Shown: one piece after another, positions 1 through 9,400 of the stretch
How positions within the stretch are numbered: the first letter of the stretch is position 1
Layout of the letters: each line of letters opens with the position of its first letter
From: Cellulomonas persica
GTDB lineage: Bacteria > Actinomycetota > Actinomycetes > Actinomycetales > Cellulomonadaceae
Length of the DNA stretch: 64,000 bases
Assembly (NCBI RefSeq): GCF_007989825.1
Contig: NZ_BJUA01000015.1
Span: forward strand, 1 to 64,000
Direction of reading: 5' to 3'
Translations under genes and position numbers: made by a program
The notes under the pieces: generated by a model
Seen by the model: the letters and a program-made list of their open reading frames with translations, nothing else
Databases searched by the model: none
What the model was told of the DNA's origin: nothing

Positions 1-39
1 TACCAGGCCACCGAGCGCGCCAACGCCGCCCGCTGGTGA
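1..39 (+). CDS. 3' end of an unidentified small gene, possibly WXG100-like
   Basis: Only the last 12 codons are present, reading YQATERANAARW and then TGA. The tail is polar and helical, and it sits directly upstream of a type VII secretion cluster, so a WXG100/ESAT-6-like protein or a neighbouring secretion protein is plausible. The visible residues are too few to assign a family. A perfect hairpin starts eight bases after the stop. Confidence 0.45.
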   Translation, partial: YQATERANAARW

Positions 40-46
40 CCACCCA

Positions 47-78
47 CCGGGCCGTGGCGGACCACCGCCACGGCCCGG
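47..78 (+). terminator. Strong hairpin after the first gene
   Basis: A perfect 14-bp inverted repeat (47-60 with 65-78) encloses an ACCA loop. It lies just past the stop codon at 37-39. There is no clear T-run, as is common for terminators in GC-rich actinobacteria. It would separate the upstream gene from the mycosin cluster. Confidence 0.6.
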
Positions 79-197
79 TCAGCACGTCAGCCGTGGCGGA
101 CCGCCGGCACGGTTCGCTCAGCACCGCACCACCGCACCCGCACGTCGCCCCGCCCGTCGGGCCGGCAGGACGGGCGGCGATCGCGGGTGAGCACATC

Positions 198-227
198 GCG
201 ACATCGAGCACTGCGACATCGAGCACT
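198..227. repeat. Perfect 15-bp tandem duplication
   Basis: GCGACATCGAGCACT occurs twice back to back (198-212 and 213-227), ending three bases before the G-run ribosome binding site of the next gene. It lies in the untranslated leader or promoter zone of the type VII cluster. Function is unknown; it may simply be a slippage duplication. Confidence 0.8.
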
Positions 228-238
228 ACGGGGGGACC

Positions 239-652
239 GTGGCCGGCAGCCTGCGGATCGAGGATCTGGACGTCCTGAAGCAGCAGGTCAGCGCACTGCT
301 GACCCAGTTCGACGAGGTCGAGGCTGCGACCACCAAGACGACCCGCGTGCGCGTCAACCAGGACAGCTCGACCTGGTCGCCGTTCCCCGCCGCCACGCAG
401 TTCGCGGCGGTCTACCGCGCTCAGATCGCCAAGATCGAGAACGACCTGCGCACCATCCGCACCGAGCTGGAGAACATGCGCACCGCGCTCGACAAGGGAG
501 CGGCGGACCTCGAGGCCACGGAGGCCGAGGTCGCGGCGATCTTCAGCCGGCTCAACACCATCGCCGAGGAGGGCGCACCCGCGCCGACCCCGGGCCCGTA
601 CCTGCCCGGCCGTCCCCCGATGCCCACGGACGGCAACCGGGTGGCCTGGTGA
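239..652 (+). CDS. WXG100-superfamily-like helical protein of the type VII locus
   Basis: This 137-residue protein is nearly all alpha-helical: helix one at about residues 5-40, a break containing SSTWSPF, then a long helix at about 50-108 with leucine/alanine heptads, and a proline-rich tail. That hairpin plan resembles WXG100/ESAT-6 or the larger type VII partner proteins, although no exact W-x-G is seen. The GTG start is preceded by GGGGGG at 230-235 with 3-base spacing. Its stop overlaps the GTG of the mycosin gene (GTGA), so the two are translationally coupled. It is likely a secreted substrate or structural partner; the exact role is not known. Confidence 0.65.
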   Translation: MAGSLRIEDLDVLKQQVSALLTQFDEVEAATTKTTRVRVNQDSSTWSPFPAATQFAAVYRAQIAKIENDLRTIRTELENMRTALDKGAADLEATEAEVAAIFSRLNTIAEEGAPAPTPGPYLPGRPPMPTDGNRVAW

Positions 653-2007
653 ACCGACTGCGAGCCGCGGCCTGCGGACTCGGTGCGGGACTGCTCCTGG
701 TCGCGGTGCCCGTGCAGGCCACCGCGACCACCTCCACCGACCCCGACGACGGTCTGTGGTACTTCACGAAGACCCAGACGGCCGAGCGGCACGAGACGAC
801 GACGGGCAAGGGCGTCCAGATCGCGGTCATCGACACGGCGATCAACCCGGACGTCCCGGAGCTGCAGGGCGTCGATCTCCACGTGCGCGAACCGTCGTAC
901 TGCGCGGCGCAGGCCGGGGGCACGGCGATGCCCGCGGCGGCCGACGACCCCGCGGCCGCGCACGGCACGGGCATGGTCTCCCTGATCGTCGGCAACGGGA
1001 AGGGCATCGGCGGCGAGCGAGGCCTGCTCGGGATCGCCCCCGACGCCGAGGTCCACTTCTACGCGAACATGACGCTGCCCGCGGATGCCGACGTGCGATG
1101 CCCCCAGACCGCCTACGACCCGGACGCGGGCGTGGACACCGGCTGGTTCGCGCGGGCGATCGACCAGGCGGTGGCCGACGGCGCCGACATCATCTCGATC
1201 TCGCTGGGTGTCTCATTGCCCCTCGACGCACCCGCGGTCGCGCGTGCGCTGCACGCCGGCGTCGTGATCGTGGCCGCGGAACCCGACGACGACACCGGGT
1301 ACCCCGCGCGGCTCAACGGCGTCGTCGGGGTGGACTCGATCGGCCCGGACGGTCAGGTGTGGCAGGGCGCCGGCGGCGGCAAGGTCGTCGCGCCCGGCGA
1401 GCAGATCCGCGCCTTCACCGAGGAGTTCGACGGCTACCACCTCACGAACGGCTCCTCGAGCGCGACCGCGTACACGGCTGGTGCGCTGGCCCTGGTCTGG
1501 TCCGCCTACCCCGACGCCACCGCCAACCAGATCCTGCAGACGCTCGTGCGCAACACCGACGGTGAGGACCACGAGCTGTACTTCGACGAGAAGTACGGCT
1601 ACGGCGTGGTGAACGTCCGGCACATGCTCGAGCACGACCCGACGACGTACCCCGACGAGAACCCGCTGCTCTCCGACGACCCCGACGCCGTCCCGAGCAT
1701 CGCCGAGATCGCCGACCCCACGCCGCTCGCGGCGGCGACGCCCAGCGAAGCTCCCACAGCCGCCCCGAGCGGCGAGCCGACCAGCGCGACGAGCGAGCAG
1801 CCCACGCCCGGCGACGACGCCACCGCGGACGACTCCGACTCCACCGTCCCGCTGCTCGTCGGTGCCGCCGCGATCGTCGCGGCGCTCGTCGCGGTCGTCG
1901 GGCTCGCGGTGCGCCGAGCCCGCTCGACGCGCGGCGGAGCAGACGGGGCAGACGCCGCACCACCCACGCACCGACCCGGCCAGGATCCACGACCAGGGGG
2001 ACAGTGA
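649..2007 (+). CDS. mycP: Mycosin-like subtilase (S8) of type VII secretion
   Basis: The protein has 452 residues: a signal peptide (about 1-26), a peptidase S8 domain, a Pro/Thr/Ala-rich linker, and a C-terminal membrane helix (about 400-425) followed by basic residues. This is the layout of mycosins, membrane-anchored proteases of ESX systems. The apparent triad is Asp62 (VIDTA), His105 (AHGTG) and Ser270 (NGSSSA). Where subtilases have AAxGN, this protein reads AAEPD at 209-213, so the oxyanion-hole Asn is replaced by Asp213. The GTG at 649 was chosen over upstream in-frame ATGs because it begins the signal peptide and overlaps the preceding stop codon. Confidence 0.88.
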   Translation: MNRLRAAACGLGAGLLLVAVPVQATATTSTDPDDGLWYFTKTQTAERHETTTGKGVQIAVIDTAINPDVPELQGVDLHVREPSYCAAQAGGTAMPAAADDPAAAHGTGMVSLIVGNGKGIGGERGLLGIAPDAEVHFYANMTLPADADVRCPQTAYDPDAGVDTGWFARAIDQAVADGADIISISLGVSLPLDAPAVARALHAGVVIVAAEPDDDTGYPARLNGVVGVDSIGPDGQVWQGAGGGKVVAPGEQIRAFTEEFDGYHLTNGSSSATAYTAGALALVWSAYPDATANQILQTLVRNTDGEDHELYFDEKYGYGVVNVRHMLEHDPTTYPDENPLLSDDPDAVPSIAEIADPTPLAAATPSEAPTAAPSGEPTSATSEQPTPGDDATADDSDSTVPLLVGAAAIVAALVAVVGLAVRRARSTRGGADGADAAPPTHRPGQDPRPGGQ

Positions 2008-2008
2008 C

Positions 2009-3376
2009 ATGACCGACACCCAGGCGGCCGAGCTCGCCAAGACGCTGCAGGCCGACGTCAGCGCCGCGCTCGCCGACGCGGCGGACCTCGAGGCGCTGCA
2101 GGAGCCCCTGCAGGCGGTGAGCACGACGCTGAAGCGCATGTCGAGCGACCTCGGGCTCGAGGGTCTGTCCGGTGACGCGGCCAAGGAGAGCCTCGCGAAG
2201 GTCGCGAAGGCGATGCTCGGCCGCGTCGACGCGCTCGTCGGGATCGCCGGCATCGCCAAGGAGGCGGCGACGACGATCGCTGCCGCGCAATCGGCCTACC
2301 ACGACCTCCCCCGCGGGTACCTGACCTACACCGAGCGCCAGCGCCTGATCGAGGCCGGCTCGACCACGGGTCTGCCGTACATCGAGGCCGGGCTCGCCGC
2401 TGCACGCGAGGACGCCGCCGCGACGGCCGTCGCGGCCGCGGCGACCACGCTCGGGGAGCTCACCAAGCAACTCCCCGAGGCCGCGGACCACTACCGCGAG
2501 GACACGCCAGGGGGCAGCTCGCCGGGCAGCGGTCCCGGGTCCCGCACTCCGTCCCCGTACGTCCCGCCGGGCACGCGACCGCCGTCGTCGTACGTGCCGG
2601 GGACCCCGCCACCCTCCGGTGGAGAGGACGACCCGCGGAACCCCGGCGACCGCGACCCGTACGACCCCGGACCGGTCACCCCGCAGCCGCCACCCCCGGG
2701 CGACGACGGCCGGACCCCTCCTGGTGAGGACCCGGACGTCCCCGGACCCGACGACCCGCGGTGGCCCGGCCCCGGTGACGACGACGACACGCACGGCGAC
2801 GACCGGCCCGGCGACGGCACGGTGTACGGGCCGAACCCGGTCACCGGCGGCCCCGTCGGCGGTGGCGGCGGTGGCGGGACCGGGGGGAGCCCCTCGCTGG
2901 GCTCGCACCCCGGTCTGGGCAGCTCCACCTCCGGACCCGGTGGCGGCGGTGCGGGTGGCGCCGCTGGCGGTGCGCTCGCGGGCGGCGTCGCCGTCGGTGG
3001 CACGGCGCTCGGGGCCTTCGGTGCCGCGCGGTTCGGCGGCGGTGGCACGGCCGGTCTCGGTGGTGCCGCCGCGGGCCAGCTGGGTGGCGCCGTGCTCGGG
3101 GGGTCGACGGGTGCGGCCGGGGCGGCGGCCGGCGGCGCCCGTGGTGCGGTGACCGGTGGCCGCGGAGCGCCCGCAGGCATGATGGGTGGCGCGATGGGCG
3201 GTGCCGGGGGTGCCGGCAAGGACGCCAAGCGTCGCGCCGGCTCGCTCGGCTACCTCGCGCCCGAGCTCGAGGACGAGGAGGCGCCCACAGCACGCGCGAC
3301 GGGTCTCAACCGCGGCTCGCGCGCCGACGCGCCCAAGGTCGCGGTCGACGCCGCGGAGGACGACGAGACCTGGTGA
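2009..3376 (+). CDS. Large Gly/Pro-rich protein of the type VII locus, candidate secreted substrate
   Basis: This 455-residue protein is not assignable to a named family. Residues 1-165 are helical and Ala/Leu/Glu-rich, reminiscent of the helical N-termini of type VII substrates. Residues about 170-290 are Pro/Asp/Gly-rich, and about 290-400 almost pure Gly/Ala/Val. The last 50 residues return to charged sequence containing GYLAPELEDEEAP and end in DDETW. No signal peptide or convincing membrane helix is seen. ATG 2009 follows the mycosin stop by one base and has the binding site CAGGGGG. Its place directly after the mycosin suggests a surface or secreted protein cleaved or exported by the system; this is inference. 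Confidence 0.7.
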   Translation: MTDTQAAELAKTLQADVSAALADAADLEALQEPLQAVSTTLKRMSSDLGLEGLSGDAAKESLAKVAKAMLGRVDALVGIAGIAKEAATTIAAAQSAYHDLPRGYLTYTERQRLIEAGSTTGLPYIEAGLAAAREDAAATAVAAAATTLGELTKQLPEAADHYREDTPGGSSPGSGPGSRTPSPYVPPGTRPPSSYVPGTPPPSGGEDDPRNPGDRDPYDPGPVTPQPPPPGDDGRTPPGEDPDVPGPDDPRWPGPGDDDDTHGDDRPGDGTVYGPNPVTGGPVGGGGGGGTGGSPSLGSHPGLGSSTSGPGGGGAGGAAGGALAGGVAVGGTALGAFGAARFGGGGTAGLGGAAAGQLGGAVLGGSTGAAGAAAGGARGAVTGGRGAPAGMMGGAMGGAGGAGKDAKRRAGSLGYLAPELEDEEAPTARATGLNRGSRADAPKVAVDAAEDDETW

Positions 3377-3404
3377 CCTCCGCACGCGCCTGAACGACAC
3401 GCCC

Positions 3405-3435
3405 ACGGGGCGGCACCCGCACGGTGCCGCCCCGT
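3405..3435. terminator. Bidirectional terminator hairpin between convergent genes
   Basis: A perfect 13-bp inverted repeat (ACGGGGCGGCACC at 3405-3417, its complement at 3423-3435) with a 5-base loop lies between the plus-strand Gly/Pro-rich gene and the minus-strand RDD-FHA gene. Confidence 0.7.
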
Positions 3436-3534
3436 TCGCGTCGGGACAGCAGTTGCGGTCTCGACGAGGCGCGCGCCGGTACGCCCGAGGCGACCGGGAC
3501 ACCGGTCGGTGCGGCGCGTCGGCCGCATGGCGCG

Positions 3535-4857
3535 TCAGCCGAGCTGCTCGACGAGCACCGTGCGGTCTCCGAGGCGGATCGTCGAGCCGCTGGGCACGTA
3601 CGTCGGCCGCTCGGGCTCGACGACCACGCTCTGCCCCGACGGCAGCACGGTGACCGTGCCGTTCCCCGAGCCGGCGTCGGCCACCCAGAACCCGCGCGCG
3701 TCGATGCCGAACCGCGCGTGCGTGCGTGACAACGACCGCTGCGGGTCGTCGATCGTCACGACGTGGTCGCAGCGCTCGCCGTCCCGGGGACGTGGCGCAC
3801 GGCCCATGACGCCCGGACCGCTCACGCTCATCGCCTCGCCCGTGTCGAGCGTCAGCACGAACGTGCGTGGCCGGGTGACGGCCTGCGGCACCGGCGGGTG
3901 CGGCGGCGTCGAGGCGAACCCCGGCACCGGTCCACCCGAGAGCGACCCGGCGGCCCCACCGCCGTACGGTGTCGCACCCGGCGTCGGCACGGCGCCCTGC
4001 CCGGCGACGCCGGTCAGGACGGGCGCGGCGCTCGGCACGGCTGCGCCGACCGGCACCGGAGCGCCGACCGGGACGGAGGCAGCGCCACGCACCGTCGGGT
4101 CCGTCTGAAGACCGGCCCGAGCCCCTGCCTGCACGGCCGCCCCGTGCGCGGCCAGGCCCGCGCCGGACGTGTCACGAGGCCCGCGGACGTCCACGACGAC
4201 CGCGCGGCCCGCCTTGTCGTGCCAGCCCTGACGCAGCGGACCGCGGTCCGCCCCGACGGACCCCACGACGACCCACTGCCCGACCCCGGCCACGAGGTGG
4301 CCTCCCAGGAGCACGAGCGCGCGCGAGACCGACCGGGCGAGCCCGGGCGCGTACGGCGACTCCTCACGCGCGGCTCGCAGCCCGAGCAGGAGGTTGCCGA
4401 CCGTGCGGCCCGTGCGCGCCTCCCAGACGACCAGGCCGATCGCGAGCTCGGCGGCGACGAGCGCGGCGAGCACGGCGTTGCGTGTCGCGGCGACGACGGC
4501 CGCGGCGGCCAGGGCCACGGCGAGGGTGTCGAGCGCGAACGCACCGAGTCGCGCTCCGACGCGGGCGGTCCGCACGCCGTCGAACGCCGCACCGAGCGCA
4601 CCGGGGGCGCCGGACGCGCCGGCGGCGCCGGGCTGGGCCGACGGACGGCCCGGGGCCGCCACGGCACGCGACCGGGTCTGGGGGCGCGGGGCCCGCCGGG
4701 ACCGGCCGCCGCCTGCGCCGCCCCGCGCGGAGGTCCGGCGCGTCGGCGGCTGCGCCTCGACGACGATCATCGGCGCCGCGGGCGCACCGCAGCCGGTGCA
4801 GAACCGCGCCCCCTCGCGCAGCGGTCGACCGCATGCCCCGCACGTCAGCTCACTCAT
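3535..4857 (-). CDS. Zinc-ribbon/RDD/FHA membrane protein (copy 1)
   Basis: The 440-residue protein has a Cys4 zinc ribbon at residues 5-25 (CGACG then CTGCG), a basic linker, an RDD-type transmembrane region (about 90-240, with QGWHDKAG near its end), a Pro/Ala/Gly linker, and a C-terminal FHA domain (about 345-440) keeping MGR, SRTH and GNGT, the residues that bind phosphothreonine. It could recruit a phosphorylated partner to the membrane. The ATG overlaps the EccD stop (ATGA), so it is co-translated with that secretion protein. A paralogue lies at 10634-12820. FHA proteins occur in several type VII loci, but this fusion's role is not known to me. Confidence 0.85.
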   Translation of the reverse strand: MSELTCGACGRPLREGARFCTGCGAPAAPMIVVEAQPPTRRTSARGGAGGGRSRRAPRPQTRSRAVAAPGRPSAQPGAAGASGAPGALGAAFDGVRTARVGARLGAFALDTLAVALAAAAVVAATRNAVLAALVAAELAIGLVVWEARTGRTVGNLLLGLRAAREESPYAPGLARSVSRALVLLGGHLVAGVGQWVVVGSVGADRGPLRQGWHDKAGRAVVVDVRGPRDTSGAGLAAHGAAVQAGARAGLQTDPTVRGAASVPVGAPVPVGAAVPSAAPVLTGVAGQGAVPTPGATPYGGGAAGSLSGGPVPGFASTPPHPPVPQAVTRPRTFVLTLDTGEAMSVSGPGVMGRAPRPRDGERCDHVVTIDDPQRSLSRTHARFGIDARGFWVADAGSGNGTVTVLPSGQSVVVEPERPTYVPSGSTIRLGDRTVLVEQLG

Positions 4858-6245
4858 CAGCCCACCATTCCTCGCAGCACGCCGACCAGGCCGGACGCGA
4901 CGACCGACGCGGGCAGCGCCAGCACGACGGCCAGCCCCTCGATCCCGTCGGCGAACCGGGACGCCACCACCGAGTGCCACCCGCGCGCGAGCGCTGCGGC
5001 GACGGCCGCGACCAGGGCGCCGAGCACGAGCGCGCCGACCGCGGCGACCACGCGCCAGGCGGGCGGCACGGCGAGGCCCGCCTCGAGCAGCACGAGCCCG
5101 GCCGCGAGCCGCGGCAGCCACCGGCCCGCGATGCCGCGTGACGCGCGCGGCACGAGCACGAACGCCAGGACGACGCACACGAGCAGCACGACCGCGCCCC
5201 ACCGGTCGACCGACCCGCGCTCGGGTGCCGCCAGGACACCCGGGGCGAGGAGCACGGTCGTCGCGCACGCCAGCGCCACCGCCGTCGTGACGCGACGTTC
5301 CGCGCCGTCGACGGTCCGCGCGACGAGCCGTGCGCTCACCCGGCCGAGCGCACGGGGCCGCGGCGAGCGCACCGACTCGGCCGTGCGCGCGACCTGCGAG
5401 ACGTCGACGAGCTGCTCGTCGGGGATCGCGAGGGCCACGCGCGGCGCAGCGCGCAGCACGAGAGGAGCGAGTCCGACGAGCAGCGCGGGGCCGACCTGCT
5501 GCGGCAGGTCGAGCAGGAGCGTGCCGGACTGCACGGAAGCGGCGACGACGAGCGCGCCGAGCACCACGACGGCCTCGTCGTCCCCGGCCCGCAGCGCCCG
5601 CGTGACGACCGCGCGGAGCCCGGCGACGACGGTCGCGCAGACGAGGGCGACGACGACCGCGAGCCGACGCTGCTCGGAGGTCTCCGGCAGCGTCGCCCAC
5701 GCCCCCGCCGCCGCGGCGAGCACCGGTGCGGCGAGCGTCGCGACGACCGCGGCCACTCCCGCGGTCCCCCGGCCGGTGCGGCCGGTCCCGGCGACGACGA
5801 GCGCGAGGAGCGCGAGCACGCTCGTCGTCCCGGTGGAGGCTGCCGCGGGAAGGTCCGCCACGGGCCCCGCCATCGCCATCAGCAGCAGGACCGCACCGAG
5901 CGCTCCCGCGAGCGCGAGGAGGCCCGCCTGAGGCCGAGGACGACGCGCGAGCACCTCAGGGTCGACCTCGCGACGGCCGCGCGGTCGCGGCGCGGGCCGG
6001 ACGACGTGCAGCGCGGCACCGTCCTCGACGAGCGCGCCCACCGCCGCCCGCACGTCCATCGGCCGGCCGGCCGAGTCCAGGACGAGCGTGCCGGGGACGT
6101 CGAGCGGCACGAGCGCGGCGCGCAGCGCGTCGGCCAGGACGACGTCGCGGCGCAGGGCGACGTGGCGCTGCTCGGTACCGACCGCGACGACGAGCCGCAC
6201 GTGTGCCTGGGACGCGGTGGTCGCGGGCGCGGCGGATGCCGTCAC
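4857..6245 (-). CDS. eccD: EccD-like type VII secretion integral membrane protein
   Basis: The 462-residue protein starts with an approximately 85-residue ubiquitin-like (YukD) fold (HVRLVVAVGTE to ALHVV), then a basic linker and about eleven hydrophobic helices. This is the EccD plan, the channel-forming subunit of actinobacterial ESX systems. GTG 6245 was chosen because AGGGGAGG sits five bases upstream; an ATG 24 codons further upstream would add a disordered extension. The gene is divergent from eccC and coupled to the downstream RDD-FHA gene. Confidence 0.82.
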   Translation of the reverse strand: MTASAAPATTASQAHVRLVVAVGTEQRHVALRRDVVLADALRAALVPLDVPGTLVLDSAGRPMDVRAAVGALVEDGAALHVVRPAPRPRGRREVDPEVLARRPRPQAGLLALAGALGAVLLLMAMAGPVADLPAAASTGTTSVLALLALVVAGTGRTGRGTAGVAAVVATLAAPVLAAAAGAWATLPETSEQRRLAVVVALVCATVVAGLRAVVTRALRAGDDEAVVVLGALVVAASVQSGTLLLDLPQQVGPALLVGLAPLVLRAAPRVALAIPDEQLVDVSQVARTAESVRSPRPRALGRVSARLVARTVDGAERRVTTAVALACATTVLLAPGVLAAPERGSVDRWGAVVLLVCVVLAFVLVPRASRGIAGRWLPRLAAGLVLLEAGLAVPPAWRVVAAVGALVLGALVAAVAAALARGWHSVVASRFADGIEGLAVVLALPASVVASGLVGVLRGMVG

Positions 6246-6317
6246 GACCACCTCCCCTGGTGTGCTGCCTGGTACGGACCTCGTCGGACGGTGGGCGACC
6301 GGGGCGCCACCGCCCAC

Positions 6318-6355
6318 ATGCTACGGGTCCGGATCGCCCGGCTTGCCGGTAGCGT
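6318..6355. promoter_or_regulatory. Divergent promoter region between eccD and eccC
   Basis: TAGCAT on the minus strand (6323-6318) and TAGCGT on the plus strand (6350-6355) are plausible -10 boxes pointing to eccD and eccC. Shared placement suggests the two core secretion genes are co-regulated. No clear operator is seen. Confidence 0.35.
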
Positions 6356-6402
6356 TGCGCCGTCTGTCGAACACCGGCACCCGCCGGGCAGCAGGGAGTC
6401 CC

Positions 6403-9400
6403 ATGTCGATCGTCGCCGACCGGAACGTGCAGGCCGGCCCTCCGCCCGTCCCGACGGGCCAGGTCGTGATGCAGCCGCCGCCCGAGATCCAGCCGTCCGA
6501 CGGCGTGAGCGGCGTCCTGTCGAACCTCGTGCCGATGCTCGGGTCCGTCGGGTCGATCGTGTTCATCGCGATGTCCCAGCCCGGTGGGCGCGGGATGATC
6601 GCAGGCGGCATGTTCCTCGTCGCCTCGCTCGGGTTCGTGGCGGTCAACGGCTGGCGCCAGCGCGCCCAGCACCAGGCGACGGTCGTCGGCGCGCGACGCG
6701 AGTACCTGGCCTACCTCGCTGACCTGCGCCGCACGGTCCGGCAGGCCGCCCGCGCGCAGCGGCGTGCGGCGCAGTGGTACGCGCCCGAGCCGGGCGCGCT
6801 GCCGGCGGTCGCCGAGGAGCGCACGCGCGCGTGGGAGCGCACGCCCGACCACCCCGAGTTCCTGCGGGCTCGCCTCGGCACGGGCGCGCAGCAGCTCTCG
6901 CTGCGCCTCGAGGCACCGCAGACCCCGCCCCTCGCGCAGCTCGACCCGGTCGCCGCCTCGGCCGCGCACCGGTTCCTGGTGACGCACCGCGTGCAGCAGG
7001 ACATCCCACTGTCGGTCGACGTGCGCAGCGCGGCGCGCATCGAGGTCGCGGGCGCCGAGCAGGAGGCCCGGGCGCTCGCGCGCGCGGTCGTCGCCCAGCT
7101 CGCGACGTTCCACTCCCCCGAGCGGCTGCAGATCGCCGTGCTCGCGAGCGAGCGCGCGATGCCGGCGTGGGACTGGGTCAAGTGGCTGCCGCACGCGCAC
7201 TCGACGCGCGAGCGCGACGCGGTGGGCCCCGCCCGCATGATCGGCACGACCCTCGCCGAGATCGAGGGGCTGCTCCCCGAGGGCCTCGCCGACCGGCCGC
7301 GCTTCGGCCCCGCGGCGCCCGGCTCGACACCCACGCCGCACGTCCTCGTCGTCGTCGACGGCGGGCACGTGCCGGTCGGCAACGGCATCCTCACGTCCGA
7401 CGGCGTGCTCGGCATCACCGTGCTCGAGCTGCCCGAGCACTGGGAGGACCTCGAGGACCCGAACGTCCTGCGCTTCCTGCTGGGCGCCGCGCTGCCCGAC
7501 GGCGGCGTGCCCGTCGAGGTGCTGCGCGTCGGGCTCGAGCCGACGCGCCTCAAGGGCGACCAGCTCTCCGTCCCCGAGGCGGAGGCGACCGCGCGCCGCC
7601 TGCTGCCGCTGTTCGTCGACGCCGGGCCGCAGCGCACCGACGGCCAGGTCTCCGCCGAGCTCGTCGACCTGCTCGGACTGGGCGACGTGCGCGACCTCGA
7701 CCTCGCACGCGCGTGGCGACCCCGCCTGCCGCGCGACCGCCTCCGCGTCCCGATCGGCCTGACGCCGCAGGGCCAGCCCGTCGCGCTCGACATCAAGGAG
7801 TCCGCGCAGCAGGGCATGGGCCCGCACGGCCTCATCATCGGCGCGACCGGGTCCGGCAAGTCCGAGGTGCTCCGCACGCTCGTGCTGGCGCTCGCGCTCA
7901 CGCACTCCTCCGAGGACCTCAACTTCGTCCTCGTCGACTTCAAGGGCGGTGCGACGTTCGCGGGCATGGCGGACATGCCGCACGTCTCCGCGATCATCAC
8001 CAACCTCGGCGAGGAGCTCACGCTCGTCGACCGCATGCAGGACGCGCTGCAGGGCGAGATGGTGCGCCGCCAGGAGCTCCTGCGCGCCGCGGGCAACTTC
8101 GCGAACGTCGCGGACTACGAGAAGGCCCGGCGCACCGACCGGCCCGACCTGCAGCCGCTGCCCGCGCTGCTCATCGTGTGCGACGAGTTCTCCGAGCTGC
8201 TGTCCGCCAAGCCCGAGTTCGTCGACCTCTTCGTCGCGATCGGGCGGCTCGGCCGCTCGCTCCAGATGCACCTGCTGCTGTCCAGCCAGCGCCTCGAGGA
8301 GGGGCGTCTGCGGGGCCTGGAGTCGCACCTGTCGTACCGGATCGGTCTGCGCACGTTCTCCGCGGCCGAGTCCCGCACGGTCCTCGGCGTGCCCGACGCC
8401 TACGAGCTGCCGCCGGTCCCGGGCGTCGGCTTCCTCAAGCCCGACCCGACGACGATGATCCAGTTCCGCGCCTCCTACGTGTCCGGGCCGCCGCCCGCGC
8501 GACGACGCACCGCGGTCGGTGGCGTGGGGCCCGTCGCCACCGGACGCGCGCGCCTCGAGTCGTTCACGGCCGCGCCCGTGCTGTCGGCCACACCCGCGCG
8601 CGACGAGCCCGACGAGCCGTTCGAGGACGACCAGGAGAAGCGCGCGACGTTCGACATCGCGGTCTCGCTCATGGCCGGCCGCGGTCCCGCCGCGCACCAG
8701 GTCTGGCTGCCGCCGCTCGTCGTGCCCGAGACCTACGACCGGCTCATGCCGGACCTCACGGTCGACCCCGCGCTCGGCCTGGTGTCGCCGGGCTGGCGCG
8801 CGGCCGGGCCGCTGACCTTCCCGCTCGGGATCGTCGACCGGCCGCTCGAGCAGCGTCGCGAGAACCTCACCGTGTCGCTCGCGGGCGCCGGCGGGCACAT
8901 GGCCGTCGTCGGCGGTCCGCGCTCGGGCAAGAGCACCGCGCTGCGGTCCGTCGTGACCGGCCTGGCGCTCACCCACACCCCGCTCGAGGTGCAGTTCTAC
9001 GTGCTGGACTTCGGCGGCGGCACATTCACGCCGATCGGCGGCCTGCCGCACGTCGCGGGCATCGGCACACGCGCCGAGCCCGACGTGGTGCGCCGGATCG
9101 TCGCCGAGGTCGAGGGCATCGTCGACGCGCGTGAACGGTACTTCCGCGCGCACGGGATCGACTCGATCGAGACGTACCGCCAGCGCCGCGCGGCGGGGCA
9201 GGTCGACGACGGGTACGGCGACGTCTTCCTCCTCGTCGACGGCTGGTCGACCGTGCGCGCCGAGTTCGACGAGCTCGAGCCGCGCCTGCAGGCGCTCGCC
9301 GGGCGTGGCCTGACGTTCGGCATGCACCTGCTGGCCGCCGCGAGCCGCTGGATGGACTTCCGCACGCAGGTCAAGGACCTGTTCGGCACGCGACTCGAGC

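Noticed and set aside
187-648. N-terminal extension of the mycosin frame
   Set aside because: It overlaps the WXG100-like gene and has random Arg/Pro-rich composition; the signal peptide starts exactly at GTG 649.
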